From Neonectria sp. B-13 (lineage: Eukaryota; Ascomycota; Sordariomycetes; Hypocreales; Nectriaceae), in assembly GCA_002682825.1 (NCBI GenBank), contig NOKP01000009.1, positions 434,001 through 498,000 on the forward strand: a stretch of DNA of 64,000 nt, read 5' to 3'. A program made the translations under genes and the position numbers. The notes under the pieces were generated by a model, which saw nothing but the letters and a program-made list of their open reading frames with translations, made no database searches and was not told where the DNA came from. Within the stretch, counting starts at the first letter, position 1, and each line of letters opens with the position of its first letter. Of this stretch, positions 30,349-41,999 are shown in pieces.

Positions 30349-31888
30349 TTACGCCGACCCGACGGCTATTGACAGATGCGGCACATCAAAAGTCACAGAC
30401 CTATTCGCCGAGTAGGCCTCAGTTCCCCAACTCATGTACCCCATGTAGTCGGAAGACGAGGGGTAGTACTTCTTGTCGGCGGTCATGACGTACTCAACGA
30501 GCGGCCACAGGTCGCCCGAGAAATCCGTGGTTACGTCGTAGGACATCCACGTCAGGACGATCTGGTCGTTGCTGTTGTTGGCCATCCAGAGACCGCTGCG
30601 AAATGAATGAGCAAAGATTAAGCAGCATGCGACGAGGGGCAGGACTTACAATTTGGTGTTATCGATGGTCATGTTCTTGACGGCTGGCTGCAGCTTCTCA
30701 TCGACCGTCAGGCCGAGGGGCTGAGTGGCAGTTCCAATGGCGGCAAACCACACCATGACTTCGTGAGAGGCCTTGGTGCTCTCGCCGGCCTTGACCTTGT
30801 CCTTATCCAAGAACATATCCATGGCGACGTTGGCGTTCATGTCGGCGGTGTTGAGCTTGTTGACATCGGTGGTGTTGGAGGCATTCTTGCCGACGCCGTA
30901 CGTCCACTTGAAGTCGATCTCGATCTTGCTCATGGCCGACACCTGGAGCGGGAAGACATCCTCGACCTTGATGTTTGGATAGGCGTGCACGGGGGCATCG
31001 ACCGGGCCTCGCGGGTAGTTCCATGTGACGGACCACAGGGGGGCGGTGTAATCGGTGGCGTACGTCTTGTTGTTGTTCTTGTCGACCTAGGTTCGAGGGT
31101 GGCATGTTAGACAAGGCGATGTGAGGTTGGGTTGGGGGGCCCAATAGGCTCGGTAGCCGGCATGGAGTGACATGATGCCAGTCGATTGTCCAAGGCGCAG
31201 GTGGAGACGGCCAAGGTGCAGACGGCCAAGGTGCAGACAGCCAAGGACCAAGGTGCAGAAAGGCGGGGAGGAAAGGGAGAGAAAGCCAAGAGAATTCAGA
31301 AAAAAAGTCTTGGAAAAGGCTTGACAGAGACGGTGACGGTGAGTCGGGGATGAAAGACAAAATGTCAGCACTTACGTATATGCACAACTCTCCATCGTCG
31401 CCCTCGTCCCATCCCCACTGGTTGGGGTTCACTGCAAGATGCGTTGTCAGCCATGTGCATTCTGATTAATGGGGGACGGGAACGGGAGGGAACGGGAAGG
31501 GAGACAGCCAGCCAGCCAGCATCACCCCGACGACAGCCAGGGCTCGTTGAGTCGGAGTCGAGCAGCACAAACACCAGCCAGCGCGATCGTGTGCGAGCAG
31601 GCCAACAACGGCCGTGGGAACACGACAGCGTGCAGTGCGGTGCGACGTGAACGACAGCCGGATGGGCAGTGAGTTGAGCAGCGACTTACGAGTGAATTCC
31701 TGTCCCGTAGTCGGAGGCACAATACCGCCCGACTTAGCACACGAGTGCTCCTTGGTAACGGTATCGTCTTGAAACAGCCTCGACTTGCCCGTCGAGATGC
31801 GATGTTGCTGGATGCCCATCAAGACGCCCAACGTGACGCCGATGGGCAGGGCCAAGAGGATGAAGTTGACAAGCCATCGGACGCCCAT
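30349..31888 (-). CDS. Glycoside hydrolase family 12 (endoglucanase/xyloglucanase) with N-terminal membrane anchor
   Basis: Four exons (31888-31690, 31431-31376, 31086-30650, 30595-30349) give 312 residues. Exon joins restore NPNQWGWD, ELCIY|VDKNNNKTYATDY and KFGLWMANN. The GH12 nucleophile Glu is in HEVMVW (about residue 193) and the acid/base Glu in GTEAYSA (about residue 288). The beta-sandwich core runs from about residue 65 to the end. GH12 enzymes cut beta-1,4-glucan or xyloglucan, usually outside the cell. Here the N-terminus has VNFILLALPIGVTLGVLMGI followed by a basic/polar linker without a clear cleavage site. It looks like a signal anchor (type II membrane protein) instead of a secretion signal. 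The 56-nt second exon is small but carries conserved Trp residues. Confidence 0.9.
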
Positions 31889-32300
31889 GGCAGGCTAGAG
31901 GGGAGGGGGGGAAAAGCGAGTGACGTGGGGTGGGAAGCCCAAAAAAACGAGGGAGAGAGCAAAAAGCGAGAGGAAGGACGAGAGAGAATTCGTCCGAATC
32001 TGTGGTGTTGAGGTTCCCGTAAAAACAATGGTTGAGAGAAACGAGCGTGAGTAGCGAGTAGCGAGTAGCGCGTGTGCGTCTGTGTGTGTGTAGCGGGCGA
32101 GTAAGCACGACAACGGACAAAAAGCCACAAGGCAGAAGCAATGCAATCAGAAGATGAATGCGGCAAGGGGGCGTTAAGATCAGGGGCGGGATAAGATGGA
32201 TTGATGGATTGGATGGGATGGGATGGGGACAAAGATACAAGACAAAGACGAGACGAGACTAGGCAAGGCAAAAGCTGAGAGAGTGGCAGAGTGACAGAGT

Positions 32301-32356
32301 GACAAGACAGCCAGCCAGACAGCCAAACAGACAGGCAGACAGGCAGACAGACTGGC
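32301..32356. repeat. CAGA/CAGC tetranucleotide repeat tract
   Basis: Imperfect run of gaca/gcca/ggca units in noncoding DNA upstream of the GH12 gene. Confidence 0.7.
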
Positions 32357-32700
32357 AGATGGATGGACGACAGTGCCCTACAAAGAACAGGGACAACCCA
32401 CCACTGCTGCAAGGACGGATCTTCCGGTAGCCCATCCACAGTCCAGGCCTCTTGTCTCGTCATCATGATCCAGCAAGGGCTCTAATTACTAGAGTCAATG
32501 CTGGCCCGTCTTTGTTTTTTCCTTGTCCTCGGCCCCCTGTCTCGCTCGTGTCGTTTCCGTCTCTGACAGACAGTCTCTGATCGCGCGTCTCCGCCTCTCT
32601 TCTCCCCGTTCTCCATTCCCTTCTCGGCCGGGCCGTCTCCATTTCTGCCTCCCTGCAAATTTTCCTTGCTCTTGTCCCTCTCTCCCTCCCACTTGGAGTT

Positions 32701-32738
32701 CTGTCTGTCTGTCTGTCTGTCCGTCTGGCTGGCTGTCT
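32701..32738. repeat. (CTGT)n tetranucleotide repeat
   Basis: Five perfect CTGT units followed by degenerate ccgt/ggct units. Confidence 0.8.
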
Positions 32739-34274
32739 CTCCCCTTGGCCTTCTCGTTCACTTGTCCTCCCCCTCCCCCCTGCACTAGCACCGGCGGCTA
32801 GAAAAGAAGGATTGCCTCTGTTACGAACCGTCGGGGTGCCACTCCATCGTCCGCCAACTCATCTTCTCGCTCTGGCGGCGGGCGCAGGGAATCGTCTGAT
32901 GGGAACGGCGAACGAACGGCGATTCCTGATGTCAGACGCATGCTTTAACGCTCCCCACCCACACGAAAAGGGTCCCACACGCGCCATGCAGGGCTCTGGC
33001 CGCTAGGCCCAGGGGGAGGGGGCAAGACTGTCACACTGGGAGACCAAAGGAAGAGCGCTGAGAACTTCAGAAGCCCGGAACAGGGGCAAAGCACCAACGG
33101 CAAACAAGGATGGTAGCGTAAACATCTCACTCCCCCTTGCTCAAGCCGTCCAATGCCGACATGCCGAGGGTGCAGCCGAGCCCCACGCGTCTAGAACCGT
33201 TCGAGACTGGCTGTCAGATAACAGATCCAATTAACTCTGGTCCAGTCCTACGACCGCACGACGCAGCAGTGACGGACGGTGACAACAGCTGAAAAAGCCC
33301 CAAGTTGGGCCGCCCCTGAAGCCCGGCCGGGATCACCCCTGAACAGGACATCGTATTTTCTGCCTGGCCGCCCCGCCGCCGCCGCTCCTTAGCCGATCTC
33401 CGCGATACGAGGACGGAATGTTACTGGAGCCGGCTGTGGCAATCACAAGGTCTCGCACCTGGGCACCGCCAAAGAAGCGCCCTGTGTAGGTCGTAGTCGC
33501 CGATTGTTACGTAGTAGTCCCCCCAGTCCTCCCCCCTGGAGCCCGTATCCGACGCCCTGGAACGAAGGGAGCTTGTCGCCTGGAAAACACGCCGGAACGA
33601 GGCTGATGGCGATGGCGAGGGCATACGAGTGGCGAGCCTGGGCGAGGTTGGACCTCATCCATCCATCCCCCAGCTGGGAGCAAACCTCCGTTCTGGAGCA
33701 AGCCGGAAAGCCAAAAAGGGCTCCAGTGAAGAAGTGATTACCCAGTAATAATAAAAATTAGAGGCAAAAAAAGGGACCGTCAATCTAGTTCCGTCCCGTC
33801 TTTCGTCTCCTCTCCAGCTGAAGCTTGCTTGCCCCCCTCCCCCTCCCCCTCTTAGGGCCGGCCTCCTGGTCTCCCACTCGGAGCGCGCGGAGCTGTCATA
33901 ACCGCAGTTTCTCCAGTCGAACGGGCGCCGCCTTGACGTGGGCGAAATTAGAGGCCCCGGCGGGGGACAGCAGAAAAGTACTTCGTAACTTGGAGAGAGA
34001 GGATCCATGCCAGCCAGGAAACAAGGCCCCATGTCGGCGTCTGGTCCGTCCCGTCTTTCGACTCCTCTCTTCGCGTGCTCTGCTCCATCCCATTGCATCC
34101 TCCCGCTCCCGTTCTCATCCCTCGTGTTGGGCTCGTCTCTCGTTTTTCCTCCTCCCCTTTCACTCTTGATTCCTTCTCGTGTCGAACCGGTGGCTTGGGA
34201 TTGACTATCCATCTTTCATCTCGTCTTTTCTGTCAGGTAACACAGACTCGTTTTGCACCCTCGCTCGCATACTC

Positions 34275-34300
34275 ATACATACATACACACACACACACAC
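34275..34300. repeat. (CA)n dinucleotide repeat
   Basis: Alternating CA run preceded by catacata, about 260 bases upstream of the GT2 start, in the presumed 5' leader. Confidence 0.85.
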
Positions 34301-34559
34301 GCTCGCATATACACACGCCACGGGCATTACAGACACGCACATACTCGTCATCTCTTGCAGGTCTTCGTTCTTCCTTGTTTACCCACACACTCGTTTAAAA
34401 TCCGGAAGAGAAAAGAGAGACAGACAACCGCACACATACTGCCAAGAGCCGCCTTCGTTTGCATCACTCCCCTGCATTGCATTCGCTCCCTCGTTCACCC
34501 TCCCCTCCCCTTCCGTCCACACCAGACGCATGCGGTAGGACTGCAACTCGACAGGCACC

Positions 34560-37177
34560 ATGAACGGGTATACAGGGTTCGGCGAGAAGGGTCGTGACCC
34601 GGAATATCGAGAGATGGTTGAGATGGATGTCCAACAACAGTACCAGCACCAGCAACAAGGCCCGTACCATCAACCAGTTCAGCAACAACAGCAACAGCAG
34701 CAGCAAGATTACAACAATAGTCCCTACCAGCAACAGCAGCAGTTCCAGCCCTATCAACCCTTCGACGACAACCAAGGCAGGTCCATCACGGAGCACCCAC
34801 GGCCAATGAAGCCCACACCAGCCCACGTCGACGAGTATTCCTACGGCTCCCCAGAGTGGCCTCTGTCCGCCGGCGGAAGCCCCAACCCTAACCAGCACTT
34901 CTTCGCCGAGACGCCCGGCGGCTCCCGCTCAGGCACTCCGTCGCTCCGGAGCGGCCAGGGAACGCCGTTCGATGGGCCAGGCGGACACCGACACCCCAAC
35001 TCGTCAGTCGATTGGAGACCATCCAGCCTTATGGTAAAGCCCACACCCCCATTCGCATCGTCAGTCAGTGTCAGACAGTCCGTGACTGACTCGTTCGTTT
35101 CCGACAAACAGAACCAGAGCCACTTGAGTCTCGCGGCGCTGCTGCCCGGCGGCGGGCAATCGCCCTCGCCGCCCAACGCTTCCAAAGACTACGTCAGCCA
35201 CAACTCCATCCAGCAAATCCACAAGCGCGACGACACGGATATCTGGAAGGGCTGGAAGCGGTACGCCTATAAGGCGGTGCCGTATTTGACATTTGCCAAC
35301 TGCACTCTGTACATTGCGTATCTCGCCCTGCGCATTACCTGTATCATCTGGGCCCAACAGGCCCAGAAGGCCGTGTACGCAACGGCCTGGATCTTCATTG
35401 CCATCGAGGTACTTGTGGCCATCCCCTCGCTTATGCACACCACCATGACGATGTGGGCGTCGAAGAACCGCAATCGCCCGAAGTTGAGGTTGACTGCCAC
35501 CGGTAACGAGTGCCCCACGGTCGACGTGTTTGTGACTTGCTGCGGTGAGGAGGACGAGGTGGTCATGGACACGGTTCGTGCCGCCTGCGACCAGGATTAT
35601 CCCATTGATCGATTCCGCGTTGTCATCCTGGATGACGGCAAATCGGCCGGCCTCGAGAGCGCCATCGCCAGCTTGTCGCACACGTATCCTAACCTCCACT
35701 ACATCGCCCGCCTGAAGATCCCTGGAGTGCCCCATCACTTCAAGGCCGGTAACCTGAACAACGGATTGGATCAGATGCATCTTCTGCCCGGTGGTGCCGG
35801 ACAGTTCATGGCCGCGCTGGACGCCGATATGGTAAGTCGACAATTCACACAAAGCAATCCTCGAAAACGAGGAGACCGCTGGTTAGTCGAGTTCCTGATG
35901 TTAACGATTCGCAGATTCCTGAGCGAGACTGGCTTCGTGCTATTCTTCCTCACCTGCTCATCGACCCCAAGGTAGCTCTCGCATGTCCTCCCCAGCTCTT
36001 CTACAACACACCGCCCTCGGATCCCCTCGCTCAGAGTCTCGACGTCTTCGTACACGTCATTGAGCCCATCAAGGACTCCCTCGGTGTCGCCTGGTGCACT
36101 GGATCTGGATACATCGTCCGCCGCGAAGCCCTCGACCACATTGGAAACTTCCCTCTCGGTTCCCTTGCCGAGGACGTCGCCACCTCGACCCTCATGCTCG
36201 GCAAGGGCTGGAAGACGGCCTACGTCCACGAGCCGCTGCAGTTCGGAACCGTCCCCGAGGACTACGGCGGCCACCTGAAGCAGCGCACGCGATGGGCCAT
36301 TGGTACTGTTGATAACTCCTTCAAGATGAACTTCAGCCTGTGGGGCGACCAGGTCAAGAGCCTGAGCTTTGCCCAGCGCACCTTGGGCTTCATCTACGCC
36401 ATGCTCAACCTGTACACTCTCCTGCTCACCATCTCCATGTTCGCCATCCCCGTCATCCTGGCGTGGGGCAAGCCGTTGGTGGCGTACGCGACCGAGGAGC
36501 AGCTGCGGTGGCTTATCTGGGGCTGCTTCGTGACGACCATCATCAACCGTCTCTGCGAGTTTATCCTCTACCTCCCGTCCGGATACCACAGTGGCCAGCG
36601 AGGCTCGCGATACCAGATGTGGATGTCGCCGTACATTGCCATTTCCATCGTCCGATCGTTCATGCTGCCCAAGTGGCTGGGAGGCGAGGCGCAGGCCTTC
36701 AAGCCGACGGGATCTCTGGGCTCGGCCCTCAACGAGCGAGACGCGAAGCTCCGCAAGGGCATCTTCCGACGCCTCTGGGGCATCCTGTTCGGCTACATGG
36801 CCTTCTTCCACATGGCGTTTGTGTACCTGACGCTAACGGCGCTGGTGCTCACCACCTACCGATGCTTCTTGCGCGAACAGGGACTGCGCGACCTCCTGCT
36901 CAGCCTGCTCACGCACGCCTTCTGGCCGCCACTTACCTTCGTCTTCCTGTGCAGCTCCATGTGGACGCCCATCATGTACGCCATCGACCCACCCATCATG
37001 CCCGACCGCGAGCTGCTGCTGGACCGAGACCCCAAGACGCGCGTGGCGCACCCGACGAAGCAGAGCAAGAAGATTGCCTTCAGCGGACAGGCGGCGTGGT
37101 TCGAGCTCGAGTACACGCTGACGACGCTGTACACGATTCTGGTTTTTGTGTGCTCGTTCCTTTTTTACAAAACATAA
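34560..37177 (+). CDS. Family 2 glycosyltransferase, cellulose-synthase-like polysaccharide synthase (GT2)
   Basis: ATG at 34560. The intron 35832-35914 (GTAAGT...GTTAACG...GCAG) is certain, and a 78-nt stretch 35034-35111 is a possible phase-0 intron without stops. The protein is 818 or 844 residues. The N-terminus is Gln-rich (polyQ from about residue 25) and disordered. The inverting GT2 core follows between membrane spans: VVILDDG (first Asp), ALDADM (DxD), LAEDVAT (the general-base ED) and QRTRW (QxxRW). About six C-terminal spans extrude the product. This matches the filamentous-fungal GT2 group, whose Zymoseptoria and Fusarium members are needed for hyphal growth on solid surfaces. It is distinct from chitin synthases, which lack this organisation. 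The product is presumed to be a cell-wall or surface glucan or similar polymer, unproven. Confidence 0.93.
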
Positions 37178-38937
37178 TTAATGACTGTTACGATAATGTA
37201 CGAGGGAGGGAGAGGAGCGAAGCGAAGAGAGGGTTAGCGGTTGGCGGCTGGGTGACGCCGAGATTAGACATGAGATTGCCTGCACGCAGCAATTAGACGG
37301 AGAGGTTGGCGCCCCTTGACGGGATTGCACTTAGAAGGACGAGGCAACATCACAGGAAGAAGACATTAAGGCGTCATCTGACATGAATTCAGGCAGAATC
37401 AGATAATTTACGGATAATCGAATACGAAGCACTCTTGAATATTTATTTACTTGGACGCACCGCTGCGATGCATTCGCGCATTTACGCATTGATGAATCCA
37501 TGCATTGTTGCATCATTGCATGGCGCATGAAATCACGGGATCGGATAAAGCTGCGCACCGGGTACCGGGCGGCCTCTGCGCTTATCTTATCCTGTTCATC
37601 GCATCCTTCGAGTGTTTTCCCAATCTTGGCTTGGCACCCACTCACTCCAAACCCTGACAGAACCTTGACTGAACCCTGAAAGATTGGCCGACATCCTGGG
37701 TCTGACACCCAATGCCCTGACGCCCGGTACGAATACGCATTATTATACGACGTACAGTCCAGTTTGCCTACCCGGAGTCCTCCGCGCAGCAGCATTGCAG
37801 GCGGGGGAGATGGGACGAGACGGGGAAAAGGTTTGTTGAATGCGGTCCCTATGCTAAGCGGTGTGAGTGAGACCTGGCGGTGGAGCTTGGCGATTCATCC
37901 AAAGCTTGCATACTGTGCTGCTCGCTGCTCTTTATGCAGATCTCAATCCACAATCCAGGCACATGGTTTTGGCGTACGAAGGCGTGTCCAGGGGCGGGTC
38001 GGAGCATGTGTCGACGGCGTGTGACAGGCCGCAACGCGACGCCTCCTCAACCAAACGCCGTCGGTCCCTGCACGACCCGGCGTGCTCCACAGCATCTTGC
38101 TTGGCATCTTGAGTCAGGTCTGTGTGCCTTTGCACTGTATCTGGTCCAAGTCCGTGGATCTTGGCCGCCACAGTTGCCGTCTTGAGGCTTGAACTCTGGA
38201 GAATGAGACATGCAGAGACTGACACATGGGGCATCATCCACAGCCTACGACGAAGCACGGAGAAAAGCCTCTTGATGGTGAGCACTTCACTTCGTCCTCA
38301 TCGACGCTTAATGGAACGTGCCCGCCGCTCTCTCTCTCCCCTGCTGCTGCTCAGACTGCTTCAGGGTCTAGCTTGGCTCTATTCCCTGCCCCCATCCCAA
38401 TGCCTTCTCCTCCTCGGCTCCTCAATTCTCCTTCTCCTTCTCCTCACTCCAGGATTTCCCGCACAGTGGACACCCCCCCTTGCTAAATAACACCCGCTTC
38501 GTGGCCAAACGGCTGCCGTCCCATTGGCCTGTTGCCCAAAATGTCGGGAAAGTTTGACTGCGGTCGACCAAGTTCTGCCCGGAGTCTGCGCGGAACCAGG
38601 CCTGGAGAAGAGTCTGGACCCCTATTTTTTTTTTGACCTTGCTTGATTGCCGTTGGGACAGCGGAGCCTCTTCTTCTTTTTTTCCCTTGGTGCTCTGGCT
38701 TGATTGGGACAAGACAGAACGGACCCTGCCCCCTCCAAGTTAAATCTGTTCCCCCAGGACCCCGAAGAGTTTTCCACTTTCTTCTTCTTCTTCTTTATAG
38801 CTCTGACCCGTGTCTCTTTTGCCATTGGGTTCTGTTGTCAGTTTGTCAGTCGCAGGTTCTTTTTGAATCCGTCAATTGTTCTGTTCTGTTCTTCAGACTC
38901 GCTCCAAAGCTCGAGCTGTTTGTTTCCAACCACCATC
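37178..38937. other. 1.8-kb intergenic region upstream of the desaturase
   Basis: No supported gene. It includes polypyrimidine tracts at 38340-38450 and 38660-38800 that fit promoter and 5' leader DNA of a strongly expressed gene. Confidence 0.5.
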
Positions 38938-40263
38938 ATGGCGGTCCGACAACGCACCTCGTCGACCACGACTACGCTCGTGGTCGAGAAGCCTTCTACC
39001 ACTGTCATCGTGGAGCCGATTGCTCAGGTAATTTCGAAATGCCTTCCTCTCTGAATGTCTCTAACAAACACAGATCCTCCCTGAGCCCATCTTCCCCGAC
39101 ATCAAGTCCATCAAAGATGCCATCCCCGCCCACTGCTTCCAGCCTTCCCTCTTCACGTCCTACTACTATGTCGTCCGTGACTTCGCCATGGTCGGCACCC
39201 TCGTCTGGGCCGCCCTGACCTTCATCCCCTCCATCCCCGACCCGATCCTCCGCGGCGCCGCCTGGATGCTCTACGGCTTCGTCCAGGGCCTCTTCTGCAC
39301 CGGCATCTGGATCATGGGCCACGAGTGCGGCCACGGCGCCTTCTCCCTGCACAACAAGGTCAACAACATCACCGGCTGGGCCCTCCACAGCTTCCTGCTG
39401 GTCCCCTTCTTCTCGTGGAAGTTCTCCCACCACCGCCACCACCTCTACCACGGTCACATGGAGAAGGACATGGCCTTTGTCCCCGCCACCGAGCCCAAGA
39501 CGTCGCGCCAGACCCTGCTCGCCGGTATCGGTCTCGACGAGCTGTTCGAGGATACCCCCCTTTTCCAGACCCTGCGCCTCATCTTCCACCAGCTCTTCGG
39601 CTGGCAGATCTACCTGCTGTTCAACGCCACCTCAGGCAAGGGCAGCACGCAGCGTGAGGTTACCGGCATCAGCAAGTGGCTCCGCGTCAGCCATTTCGAC
39701 CCCACCAGCGCCGTCTTCCGTCCCAGCGAGGCCATCTTCATCTTCCTCTCCGACGTCGGCCTGGCCCTCATGTCCACCGTGTTGTACTTTGTCTCCCAGA
39801 AGATCGGTGTCTCGACCACCTTCCTCCTCTACGGCGTCCCCTACCTTTGGGTTCACCACTGGCTTGTCGCCATCACCTACCTCCACCACCACCACGCCGA
39901 CGTCCCTCACTACACCCCCGAGGGCTGGACCTACGTCAAGGGCGCGCTTGCTACCATTGATCGGGACTTTGGCTTCATCGGCAAGCACCTTTTCCACGGC
40001 ATCATCGAGAAGCACGTTATCCACCACTTGTTCCCGTAAGTCTAAATGCCGTTACATATAAGCAACCCTCAACTAACTAACCAATCAGTCGCATTCCCTT
40101 CTACAAGGCCGACGAGGCCACCGAGGCTGTGCTGCCCATCCTGGGCCACCACTACGTCCGGGACTCGCGCAACTTCCTAGGACAGCTTTGGTCTGTCTTT
40201 GGATCGCTCAAGTACGTTGAGCATGACCCCACCCGCCCTGGCGCGATGAGGTGGGCGAAATAA
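38938..40263 (+). CDS. Delta-12/omega-3 type acyl-lipid fatty acid desaturase (ER membrane)
   Basis: Three exons (38938-39027, 39074-40035, 40089-40263) with introns of 46 and 53 nt give 408 residues. The three di-iron histidine boxes are HECGH (about residue 113), HHRHH (about 149) and HVIHH (about 343). They sit among four membrane segments. The N-terminus MAVRQRT...EPIFPDIKSIKDAIPAHCF is the short form seen in the Fusarium bifunctional delta-12/omega-3 (delta-15) desaturase group. The ordinary delta-12 paralog has a longer, Ser-rich N-terminus. It inserts the second and/or third double bond into C18 fatty acids of membrane lipids. Regiospecificity cannot be fixed from sequence alone. The C-terminus LKYVEHDPTRPGAMRW is strongly conserved in the family. 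Confidence 0.93.
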
Positions 40264-41999
40264 AGGGCTCGTAGAACGACGCCCCTCCCCACTGGCGAAA
40301 CACGATCATAAACGAAGCTCGATTTAGACATGACGATAGAACTAGAGTATAAATTATAGAATATCTATAGAGCGGTGTTACTCAGTGCCCACAACTTCCA
40401 CTTTCGCTTTCCTGAACTGTGACAATCTGAAGACTGTTGAGTCGCATTGACCTTTCGCTCTCGGTTTCGTCTAAAGGCTAATGGCCAAATCAAGCAAGTG
40501 TTCCTACAGCTCGTGCGCGTTATTGGCCGACACGACCATGCGAGATGCAAGATCCACCGGGATACCGGTGCATTCAGCAACCAAACGTTACCACCCTCCG
40601 ATCGCCCGACGGGTTGTACAAGCAGCCAATCGCTAGATAAGCGCGAGAAACGAGGCCAGAAGAAGCAAGAGATCATCGGACTGATAGGGAGCAGCTCATC
40701 AAACCATCTCCCTGCATCTTTCACATGCAATTGACCTTCAAGGCGTCATCACTTAAAAGGATGAGACCAACAAGGAGGAAACATGTGCAAATCGAGCCGC
40801 GGCGCGGCAGGGTTTCCGATTCCCAAGTCTATATTTAATTCCCCGCCCTCAACAGGAATCCACCGGGCGGTTCAATCGGGACCCGGTTCCCCAAGATGGT
40901 GCGATAATGGGGTAGCAGCCAGCTCCGCCCAACCGAGCGGGCACACGGTCGGGATTCTACGGAGATCGATCGACCCAACTGAGAAGCTGTGAGATTCATT
41001 CAAATACCAGTCGCAACGCCGCCTTGTACGAAGTCGTGTGTTTCTCTCCGGACAGCCCGATGACAAACGGGTACGAAGGGGTACGAATACCCGGGATTCC
41101 CGCATCGAGGGCGCGCTCCTCAAAGCCACGGGCTTTTCTTTTACCCTCTTCCTGCGAGTCATTTGGAAATCTGAGAATCCCTAAGGCCCGGACGGGTTTA
41201 GGTGGCGGCCGATAAGGAAGATTCTAGGCTTCCCAGAACCCGAAATGGAACCCCAACAAATCTTATCCCCTGTCGATGGCAGTGCAGACAGGGAGAGGGA
41301 GGGGTACGTACCCAGGGTGCTGGAGTGCTGGAGCGTTACGCGTGTAGACCAACTGGACAGGCCTCCGAGGCCACGAACTCCGAGGCTCGCTGGGAGTGGC
41401 TGACGGGAAGCTGCTCGCCATCAGGAGTGTGGTAGCTGGCCCAATAGAATACCGGTCTTCGCCTTATTTTGGAAGTAGAGCGCCTCCGGCATGTGTTATT
41501 GCATCCTGTTTGTAGGCTTTTATGCAGAGGGACCTTGGTTGTGCATCTGTTATTTAGCCTGACTAAGACTACTAACTGAAGGCTAACAAAGAGGCCCAGC
41601 ACTAGCAGAACCTAATATTCCTAAGTGAATACCAAATGCAACTACACGGAATGCATCAACCCGAGGCCTGGTAGAACCTCTTATACTACTAGTAGTGCCT
41701 TGCTTCTCCAGGCTCAGCATGGCCAATGGCGGACTTTATTGGCAGCCACGTCCTCTCTGTCTGACACGATGTCTCAAACATCTGTAAATATCTATCGTGG
41801 AGAATACCTAGATGCCTATCAAAAGCAAAAGCACAGCATCAGTTCGCAGGTGAAACGCTCGTAGAATCGCCATGTTACACAGCCGGCCCAAGTACCCACC
41901 TAACTCACAGGGCAACCGTGATGACTAACACGGTCGGCCAAGCCCACGAACCGCCTCAGCAGCCCGACACGGAGAAGCATCCCATCTCCAACCATCGCC
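40264..41999. other. 1.7-kb intergenic region
   Basis: I see no gene. The section 41520-41720 is more AT-rich with several short stops in all frames and may be decayed repeat DNA. Confidence 0.45.

Larger units (their letters stand above)
31889..34559. other. 2.7-kb divergent intergenic region rich in simple repeats
   Basis: It separates the GH12 and GT2 starts. It is rich in polypyrimidine/polypurine tracts and tetranucleotide repeats (32301-32356, 32701-32738), with a CA run at 34275-34300. Overlapping open frames on both strands are products of base bias. The last kilobase before 34560 is CT-rich and likely forms a long 5' leader for GT2. Confidence 0.5.

Noticed and set aside
31734..32791. 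Several frames of 80-215 codons upstream of the GH12 gene
   Set aside because: They arise from polypyrimidine and tetranucleotide repeats, and composition is low-complexity in every frame.
39005..40027. Minus-strand frames opposite the desaturase
   Set aside because: They are antisense shadows caused by strong third-position C bias.
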